Positions 36,271-43,210 of a stretch of DNA of 43,210 bases are shown here, one piece after another (the stretch's first letter is position 1; every line of letters starts with the position of its first letter). Made by a program: the position numbers and the translations under genes. The notes under the pieces were generated by a model. The model was not told where the DNA came from. It did no database searches and saw only the letters and a list, made by a program, of their open reading frames with translations. Source of the stretch: Hyphomicrobiales bacterium (lineage in GTDB: Bacteria; Pseudomonadota; Alphaproteobacteria; Rhizobiales; Xanthobacteraceae); the NCBI GenBank assembly GCA_023269635.1, contig JAHFPN010000006.1, positions 1-43,210 on the forward strand, written 5' to 3'.

Positions 36271-39200
36271 CTATTTCGCCGGCACCAGTTTCGCCGCCTC
36301 GAGTTTGCTGCGGACTTGCTTATCCTTATCCATCTTGGCGAAGGTTTCCGAGACATGCTCGGTAGCGCCGTCCCACAGCACGACTTGCACCAGCGCGTTG
36401 GCGCCGGCGAGGGAATGCGTGGACTTGGTCTGCGTGCGCTCGGGCGTGAGCAGGTTGAGCACACCGCCGCGATCGACCGACTTGCCGGGCTCCCCCATCG
36501 GCTCGTAGACCGCCGAGGATTCGTAGCCATGGCAGACTCCGCGCGGCAACCGCTGCGTCGGCAATGCCGCGCAGATCACCGCACCGCGATCGTTGTAAAC
36601 CTTGACCAGATCGTGCTTCTTGATACGCCGCTCGGCGGCGTCCTCTGCATTCATACGCAAAATCCAGTAGTAATATCCGTCGACCTTCACCCGGTGGTCC
36701 GGGATGTTGAGCAGGAAGCTGTCCTTGCCGTCGCCTTGCGTGTGGTAGGAATATTTCGAATGCGGCGTGAGCAGCTGCAGCGGGTAGCGTTCGAACAGCG
36801 CGCCCGAATGCGGCCCCTCCCATGACGGCTGGTATTTGACGACCGGCGGCCGCTCGGGATCAGGGAAACGTTTTAGGCTGTTGCATTCGAATTCGAGCTT
36901 GCCGGACTGTGTCTGCAACCCGCGCAGGAATTCCTCGGTGTAGTCGGACGGCAGCGGCTGCGGCTCCGGTACGTCCTTCTTGCGGTTTTCCCAGAACCAG
37001 CGGAACGACACCGGCGCGCGCAGGTGCTCCTTCTCGGCCGGCACCACGTAGTAGCCGCGCTTCAGGAACTTCTTCCAGGAGATCACCTTCGGCAGGTCGG
37101 AGGCGTCGAAATGCCGCTTGACCCAGTCGATCTCGTTGCAGCCCTCGTTGAAGTAGTTGGCAAGACCAAGCCGTTTGCAGATTTCCGTAAAGATCCAGAA
37201 GTCGGTCCTCGACTCGCCGAGCGGCTTGATCGCCGGCGCCTGCAAGATGATGACGCGGTGATTGAGCTGCTGCTGGCCATGATGGCCGTAGCCGCCGAGA
37301 CCGGCCCATTCGGAGATGTCGACGCGCTCGAAATTGGTGCAGACCGGCAGGATCAGGTCGGCGAATTTCGCTTCGCCCTCGAACCAGATCGACTGGTTGA
37401 CCACGAATTCGAGATTTTCCGACTGGTACATCCGCACATGGCGGTTGGTGTTGCACATGGTGGCGATCATCGAGCCGCCGTACTTGTACAGCATCTTCAC
37501 CGGCGAGTGGCCGGGCGCCGGATAGCTGAACTTGGCGAACTGGTGCTCGATCGACTTGCCGATCCACGGCCAGCCTTCCGCTTTGCCGTCGGCGATCGCC
37601 TCCGGCATGTAGATGCGCGGGATGCGCTGGTAGCTCGAGTTCATGCTGGGCAGCTGCGGCATGCGCTGGTAGAGCTCGACCGGCATCGAGGTGTTTTCCA
37701 AGTCACCCGACATGCCGCCGTCGGCATAGCCGGGGAAATAGAAATTGAAGTCGATCGGCGAGCCCCACTGAAGGTTGCCCATGTTGATGCCGGGCTTGCC
37801 GAGGCCCTGCATGGCCGCCAGGCACACCATGGTGCGCGCCCACTGGATGCCGGTCTGGTTGCGGCAGGCGCCGCCATGGCCGTTGCCCCAGCCGCCGGGC
37901 GCGAGATACACGCGCTTCTTGCCCCATTCGCGGGCGAGCGCGCGCACGTCCTTGGCCGGAATGCCGGTCTCCTTTTCCTGCCATTCCGGCGTCTTCGGCG
38001 TGCCGTCCTCCTCGCCGAGCAGATAGGCCTTCCAGGTGTCGAACCCGACGGTGTGGGTCTTCACGTAATCCTTGTCGTAGAGGTTTTCCTTGATCCACAC
38101 ATAGGCGATCGCCATCGCCATGGCCGGCGACGTGGTGGGTTTTGGCGCAAACCATTTCCCGGGCAGGAATTGTGCCGAGGCGTTGTAATACGGATCGATG
38201 TGGACGAGCTTGATACCGAGCTTGGGATTTTTCAGCCACTGCCGGCGCACGGTGCCTTCCTGCGCGCCATAGGACCCGGAGGTGCTTTCCGGATCGGCCG
38301 ACCAGAACACGATCATGTCGCAGTTCTGCAGGCAGTCCTCGACCGTGCCGTAGGTTTCCGACTGGCCGACGCGCAGCGTGTAGCCCCAATGGTGCGCCGC
38401 GCCCCAGTACCAGCCTTCCCACGAGTCGGGATTGTGATGGACGCGCGTCATGCCGACCGCGTTGGCGAAGCGGTAGAGCGCGGACAGGTAATAGCCGATA
38501 TTGCCCCAGGTGTGGTGCGAGCCGTGCGAGGTGGCGATCGCGCCCGGGCCGTGGTCGCGCTTGCAGCGCTTGATCTCGCCGGCGACCAGGTCGAGTGCCT
38601 CCGGCCACGAGATGCGCACATATTTCGATTTGCCGCGGTTCTGCGGATTGCGCTTAGCCGTAGGATTGAAATCGACGCGCTTCATCGGATAGAGCAGACG
38701 ATCGGGCGAATAGACGATCGACTTGGCGTTCTGCCCGTGCGGGGCGAGCGTGGTTTTGCGCGGCGGCGTCAACTTCAGCCCGCGTGCCTCGATCGTCCAC
38801 GGTTGTGGATCGGTTTCGTCGAAATCGATCGGCGTCATGCGCACGATCTTGTCGTCCTTGACGGTGATGAAGACCGGCCCGCCATTGGTCATGTTGCAAT
38901 AACGCATCGAGCCGTCCGGCATCGGCGTGCCGAATTTCCAACCCGCGGTCTGCATCATCATGAGGACCTGCGCGAACCAGTTGGTCAAATCCTCGGGCCC
39001 CTCGACCGCGAGCTTGAAGTCCTTCTGCGCGTTGATCTGATTGAGCCAGTTGATCGGTGGCGTGAGCAGCTCGGCGCCGATCTGCGCGTTCTTGAACAAC
39101 AGCTTGATGTCGGGGTTGGGGTGGATGCCGCGCCCCGATGTAATCTTGCCGTCGCGAATTTCGAGCCAGCGCCCGACCCCTTCGTCGCGCGCCACGATCT

Positions 39201-39321
39201 GTGCAACGAGATTGCGTTCCTTGAGGCAGGAGCGAAACGCAGGATATTTCCAGGCTTTGTATTTGAGAAACTGCGCCAGGCCGAACAGGGTGACCGAGAG
39301 CCTCAACGCCGAGAACGTCAT
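36271..39321 (-). CDS. Large molybdopterin subunit of pyrogallol transhydroxylase/resorcinol hydroxylase-like enzyme, with extra N-terminal domain
   Basis: No N-terminal CxxC Fe-S motif; [102 protein letters not shown] resemble recalled Pelobacter transhydroxylase sequence. Confidence 0.88.
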   Translation of the reverse strand: MTFSALRLSVTLFGLAQFLKYKAWKYPAFRSCLKERNLVAQIVARDEGVGRWLEIRDGKITSGRGIHPNPDIKLLFKNAQIGAELLTPPINWLNQINAQKDFKLAVEGPEDLTNWFAQVLMMMQTAGWKFGTPMPDGSMRYCNMTNGGPVFITVKDDKIVRMTPIDFDETDPQPWTIEARGLKLTPPRKTTLAPHGQNAKSIVYSPDRLLYPMKRVDFNPTAKRNPQNRGKSKYVRISWPEALDLVAGEIKRCKRDHGPGAIATSHGSHHTWGNIGYYLSALYRFANAVGMTRVHHNPDSWEGWYWGAAHHWGYTLRVGQSETYGTVEDCLQNCDMIVFWSADPESTSGSYGAQEGTVRRQWLKNPKLGIKLVHIDPYYNASAQFLPGKWFAPKPTTSPAMAMAIAYVWIKENLYDKDYVKTHTVGFDTWKAYLLGEEDGTPKTPEWQEKETGIPAKDVRALAREWGKKRVYLAPGGWGNGHGGACRNQTGIQWARTMVCLAAMQGLGKPGINMGNLQWGSPIDFNFYFPGYADGGMSGDLENTSMPVELYQRMPQLPSMNSSYQRIPRIYMPEAIADGKAEGWPWIGKSIEHQFAKFSYPAPGHSPVKMLYKYGGSMIATMCNTNRHVRMYQSENLEFVVNQSIWFEGEAKFADLILPVCTNFERVDISEWAGLGGYGHHGQQQLNHRVIILQAPAIKPLGESRTDFWIFTEICKRLGLANYFNEGCNEIDWVKRHFDASDLPKVISWKKFLKRGYYVVPAEKEHLRAPVSFRWFWENRKKDVPEPQPLPSDYTEEFLRGLQTQSGKLEFECNSLKRFPDPERPPVVKYQPSWEGPHSGALFERYPLQLLTPHSKYSYHTQGDGKDSFLLNIPDHRVKVDGYYYWILRMNAEDAAERRIKKHDLVKVYNDRGAVICAALPTQRLPRGVCHGYESSAVYEPMGEPGKSVDRGGVLNLLTPERTQTKSTHSLAGANALVQVVLWDGATEHVSETFAKMDKDKQVRSKLEAAKLVPAK

Positions 39322-39374
39322 GTTCTCCTCCCCCAATCAAAAGCGCAGCCCGAGCTGCGAGCGCGTGAACAGGC

Positions 39375-40181
39375 TCACGCGCGGCGCTGCTCGGCTATTA
39401 CGACTGTATCGGAATCGACCGCCGCTTGAGGTTCCGTGCGGATCGTCCACACGATCTCCCGGGCCGCTGCCACGACCAGTGCCGCCAGCCGGTTGATGCT
39501 GCGGTCGCCGGTTTCGGTTGAGTAGAGGACTACGCTGAGGCTGCCGACGATGCGATCACTGCCGTCGAATATCGGCGCCGCGATGCCGATCCGGCCGGCA
39601 TCCACTTCGCCGCGGCTGACGCAGAATCCATTCCGCCGCAGTACCTTCAGCGTCGCCTTGAAATCCTCGAACGTGGCACCGAGGCCAGTGGCCGCGATTT
39701 CATCCCGGTGATCCCGCCACAGGTTCGTGAGCGTGCGCGTCGGCAGAAAAGCAAGGATGATCTTCGACGTCGCACCGCGCAGCATCGGCCGCGGCCGGCC
39801 GCGCTCGTACGAGCTGATCGGATCGTTGAGCCGATTGGTCTCCTGATGGATGCACATGACGCGCTGGCGGTAGAGCCGGCACAGCAGCACGGTTGCGGCA
39901 CCGTCGGAACCGCGTAGGAGATCGATCATCACCGGCTTGGCGATTTTGAGCACCGGATCCGCCATGCGGATCTGCCAATCGTGCTCGATGATGGCCGGCC
40001 CGAGGACGTAATGATTGCGGTGGATGCGATCCAAGAGACCGCACGAGACCAGGGAATTGAAATAGCGATAGGCGGTGCTCAGCGACACATCGAGCTGTTC
40101 GGCGGCATCCTCGGCGGACCATGCGGAGCGTTCCGCCGTGAACAGCGAGAGCATGCTCAGTGCCTTGTCCGCGCTGCTCAT
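39375..40181 (-). CDS. IclR family transcriptional regulator
   Basis: ALSMLSLFTAERSAWSAEDAAEQLDVSLSTAYRYFNSLVSCGLLDR; GRIGIAAPIFDGSDRIVGSLSVVL. Confidence 0.92.
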   Translation of the reverse strand: MSSADKALSMLSLFTAERSAWSAEDAAEQLDVSLSTAYRYFNSLVSCGLLDRIHRNHYVLGPAIIEHDWQIRMADPVLKIAKPVMIDLLRGSDGAATVLLCRLYRQRVMCIHQETNRLNDPISSYERGRPRPMLRGATSKIILAFLPTRTLTNLWRDHRDEIAATGLGATFEDFKATLKVLRRNGFCVSRGEVDAGRIGIAAPIFDGSDRIVGSLSVVLYSTETGDRSINRLAALVVAAAREIVWTIRTEPQAAVDSDTVVIAEQRRA

Positions 40182-40285
40182 ATTATGTTTGGCGAGGCGC
40201 CTGTTGCCGCCCTCTGATCATTCTAGTTCGCAGCAGTCTTCAGCAAAAAAATCATAATGGAGGATTTCTGTCAAAACTATTTTGT

Positions 40286-40310
40286 ATAATTCTCATGTAA
40301 TGAGAATTAT
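40286..40310. promoter_or_regulatory. Perfect 11-bp inverted repeat, candidate operator
   Basis: ATAATTCTCAT-GTA-ATGAGAATTAT between the IclR gene and the Mo-oxidoreductase gene. Confidence 0.75.
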
Positions 40311-40340
40311 GGATTTTTCCTTCTCGGTCGGAGCGCAGCG

Positions 40341-42506
40341 TCAGACGGGTCCATGCGCTCTTTCGACCCGGCAGAGCAATCCTCGCAGCTGATAGGTGCC
40401 CATAGCGGGATCGTACGGCGGTCCGTTGTCGGTCAGCAGATTGACGTTGGATTTCCACACGCCGTATTGCGGCCCCGGCTCCTCGGGAAACCACCAGCCA
40501 TGCTGGGCATGGATGACGCGCGGGTCGATCCCCGTCGTCACCTTCGCCTTCTGCCGCATCCGCCCGCGGCGGGTTTCGATCCACATCCAATCGCCATGGG
40601 CGATGCCGAAGCGGGTTGCCGTCTGCGGATGGATCTCGGCGACCGGGTCACGCTGCGCCTTTCGCAGCTTTGCCAGCTGGCGGTGCTCCGAATTGAAGAA
40701 GAATGGAATGCGCCCGCCCGTGGTGAGCACCAGCGGATACTCCTCAGCAACCTCAGGCGTGCTGAGCGGACTCTCGGGCGGCTCCTCGTAATACGGCAAT
40801 GGGGAATAGCCCATCTGCTCGAATCGAGTCGAATAGAGCTCGATCTTGCCGGTCGGCGTCTTGAATCCGCCATCCTCGAACTTTCGGTATTTGAACGGAA
40901 CTTTCACAAACCCCTTCTGCTTGAGCTCATCAAAGGTGATCCCGAGGCCGCCCGCGACGAGCTGCGCATTCAACACATCCTGCACAGGTTCGGTACAGAG
41001 CTCGAGCTTCATCCGCCGTGCCAGCGCAACGAAAATCTCCTCGTCCGCCTTGCATTCGCCGACCTGCACCACTTTCTGCTGGGCGAGCACGACATTGGCG
41101 GCAACGGTGGGGAGGCCGGCGAGTTGATCGAGCTCGGGCCATGCGGCGGCCGGCAGCACGATATCCGCCAGCTCTGCCGTCGGCGTCATGAACAGGTCCG
41201 CGCAGACCATGAAGTCGAGCTTCATCAGCGACTCGTAGACCTGGGACGCGTTGGCGTATGTCGTCAGCGTGTTGTTGCCGAAGACGAGGAAGGCCTTCAC
41301 CGGATACGGTTTGCCCTCGCGCATCGCCTGCAGCAGGGTGGGAATATGGGCGGCCGGAAGGTCCGCTCCCTCGCCGGCAAGAAGCTTGAAACGATCGGCC
41401 CCCAGGCGCTTCGCATTCGCCTCCGGGGTGAGATTCTCGATCAGGCTGGGGAAGCGGCCAAGCCCATGCATCCCGAATACCCAGCCACCGGGGACATCGA
41501 CATTGCCGGTCAGCGCCGGCAGCATCGAAACGGCGCGGACGGTCTGGATGCATTTCGGCGTATGCTCGATTGCACAGCCCCATTCGAGCATCGCGGGCTT
41601 GGTCCGGGCAAAAAGGCGGGCGGCGGCTCGAATTTTATCGGCCGGAACCCAGGTGATCGGCGCCGCCCACTCGGGCGTGTGCTCCTTCACCCGCTCTGCC
41701 AGCGCATCGAAGCCGTAGGTCCATTGCTTGACGAACGGCTCGTCATATAGCTTCTCGCCGACGATGACGTTGAGCATGGCGAGCGCGAGCGCATCGTCGG
41801 CGCCCGGCCGTACCTGCAGCCAAAGATCGGCTTTCTCGGCGAGACCGGTCCGCCGCGGATCGACGACGATGGTCTTAGGACGGTGCGCGAGCGCTTCGAG
41901 CACGTTGAAGCGCGTCTCGCCATCCGGGCCGGAAAAGACCGGGTTGTGGCCCCAATAGAGAATGCATTTCGCCGCTACGTCGCCGGTGAAGTCGCACACC
42001 GGAAAATCACCGAACGTGAGAATGCACGTGTTGACTCGGGGATGGAAGCATTGAGCGAAGCCTGGCTCGCACCAATTGGGCGTCCCGAGCGCATGACCGA
42101 AACGCGACACCCAGCGGATGTGGTGGCGTCCGGTGCCGGTGCCGAGCGCGATCGCCTCGGGGCCGAATTCCTCGCGGATCGTGAGAACGCGTTCAGAAAT
42201 CTCGTCGAGCGCTTGGTCCCAGGAAATTCGCTCCCACTTCCCGGATCCGCGCGGGCCGACCCGGCGCATCGGATGCTTCAAGCGATCCGGATGATAGACG
42301 AGATCGACGGTCACCGTACCAATGGGACACAGGCGCCCGTGATTGAGCGGCGATTCCGGATCCCCCTCGACCTTCACCAACTCTCCGTTCCGGACGTGCA
42401 ACAACGCGCCGCATCCACCATGACAGCTGCGGCAAACGCTCTTGAAAATGGTCGTGTCGCCGCTCGATCGGTCGATCTTCTCCCTCTGCGACCAGTTGGT
42501 GTTCAT
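40341..42506 (-). CDS. Molybdopterin (bis-MGD)-dependent oxidoreductase with N-terminal [4Fe-4S] motif
   Basis: CRSCHGGCGALLHVRNGELVKVEGDPESPLNHGRLCPIG; KWERISWDQALDEISERV; MLEWGCAIEHTPKCIQTVRAVSMLPALTGNVDVPGG. Confidence 0.93.
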   Translation of the reverse strand: MNTNWSQREKIDRSSGDTTIFKSVCRSCHGGCGALLHVRNGELVKVEGDPESPLNHGRLCPIGTVTVDLVYHPDRLKHPMRRVGPRGSGKWERISWDQALDEISERVLTIREEFGPEAIALGTGTGRHHIRWVSRFGHALGTPNWCEPGFAQCFHPRVNTCILTFGDFPVCDFTGDVAAKCILYWGHNPVFSGPDGETRFNVLEALAHRPKTIVVDPRRTGLAEKADLWLQVRPGADDALALAMLNVIVGEKLYDEPFVKQWTYGFDALAERVKEHTPEWAAPITWVPADKIRAAARLFARTKPAMLEWGCAIEHTPKCIQTVRAVSMLPALTGNVDVPGGWVFGMHGLGRFPSLIENLTPEANAKRLGADRFKLLAGEGADLPAAHIPTLLQAMREGKPYPVKAFLVFGNNTLTTYANASQVYESLMKLDFMVCADLFMTPTAELADIVLPAAAWPELDQLAGLPTVAANVVLAQQKVVQVGECKADEEIFVALARRMKLELCTEPVQDVLNAQLVAGGLGITFDELKQKGFVKVPFKYRKFEDGGFKTPTGKIELYSTRFEQMGYSPLPYYEEPPESPLSTPEVAEEYPLVLTTGGRIPFFFNSEHRQLAKLRKAQRDPVAEIHPQTATRFGIAHGDWMWIETRRGRMRQKAKVTTGIDPRVIHAQHGWWFPEEPGPQYGVWKSNVNLLTDNGPPYDPAMGTYQLRGLLCRVERAHGPV

Positions 42507-42584
42507 AGCAACGTTTTCAGGTCGAAATAACACCGCGCGGAGTTTTCACTGCAATCATGTTCAAGGCTACCAGATCCTGTGTCT

Positions 42585-42598
42585 TTGACAAAAATCAA
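42585..42598. promoter_or_regulatory. FNR/FixK-type box TTGACAAAAATCAA
   Basis: TTGA-N6-TCAA about 80 bp upstream of the Mo-oxidoreductase start. Confidence 0.65.
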
Positions 42599-43089
42599 TT
42601 CGAATATCGACTCGCGGTTTGCAAAAAAAATAACTCTCCTAGGGCGCCGCATTAATCTACACCAACAGATACGTCTGACTTAATCGGCGATTTATTTGCC
42701 GGGCTGATAGAGAGCTAGCCTGTGCGAAAGGAGCTGGTGATGGCGAGGCCCAACTGCTTCGCCGCATTCGCCGCCAGTCCGGTAATGATGAAGTCTCCGA
42801 GCTCACAAATAACTAGGAATTATCTGCGTTACGAGATGCGGCGCCTAGCAAGCGCCCTTGCTCACACTACTTCCGTGATGTGGTCGCTGATTCCCGACTC
42901 GGTGACGACTACCTGCGGATCGACTGGCGTTTCCTCGATCTCCTACCGCAAATGACCGACATAGACGCGCAGGGTTGCGTGTCCTCAATGTGTGCAGGTC
43001 GCAGAGTGCCGATGTAGACGCAAAAATATTGCAGCCCGATCACCCTGCGCCGCCCACGACAACCAAATCGGTGAAGACCCGACCGGCCA

Positions 43090-43210
43090 TCACTTCATCC
43101 GCGCCTTCACCGGATCCTTGACGTTTTCGACCTTGTCGAACTCGACGTTGACCAGCTTGCCGCCGACCTTCTCGACGCGGCGGATATAGACCGTCTGGAT
43201 GATGTCGCGG
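43090..43210 (-). CDS. C-terminal end of an ABC transporter substrate-binding protein, truncated by window end
   Basis: Minus-strand frame RDIIQTVYIRRVEKVGGKLVNVEFDKVENVKDPVKARMK* resembles Liv-type SBP C-termini; missing from ORF track because the start is outside the window. Confidence 0.7.
   Translation of the reverse strand, partial: RDIIQTVYIRRVEKVGGKLVNVEFDKVENVKDPVKARMK

Overview
GC-rich window, probably alphaproteobacterial (inferred from gene content and the kind of dispersed repeats). Left edge: 3' end of an EAL-domain gene, a fumarylacetoacetate-hydrolase family gene and pobA. Next comes a lipid/acyl block: an ACP-FAAL-acyltransferase fusion divergent from an acyl-CoA synthetase, plus an SGNH-like/MBOAT pair. 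From 11 to 15 kb a minus-strand operon encodes a Tat-signal-bearing TPP-dependent E1 alpha, an E1 beta, a YgiT-type zinc-finger protein and two paralogous exported c-type cytochromes. From 15 to 29 kb there is a low-oxygen-looking block: exported nitroreductase-like protein, pncB, pncA, class II nrdJ, rtcA, THUMP protein, RNase Z-like MBL protein, AmrS-like radical SAM enzyme, zinc-ribbon, CBS, DUF3775-like, GYD and CheR-type proteins. From 29 to 43 kb a minus-strand locus combines a Liv-type ABC transporter with a pyrogallol transhydroxylase/resorcinol hydroxylase-like molybdoenzyme (large and small subunits), two cupins, an IclR regulator and a second Mo-bisPGD oxidoreductase. The most interesting signals are: (1) at least nine TTGA-N6-TCAA FNR/FixK-type boxes in front of most of these units; (2) a strongly structured, terminator-ended candidate ncRNA with such a box upstream, lying just before an orphan rtcA; (3) the apparently periplasmic E1/cytochrome c operon, which may be linked to anaerobic polyhydroxybenzene metabolism with the molybdoenzyme locus; (4) a 26 kb direct-repeat pair bracketing the central region. 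No CRISPR array, tRNA or rRNA was recognised.
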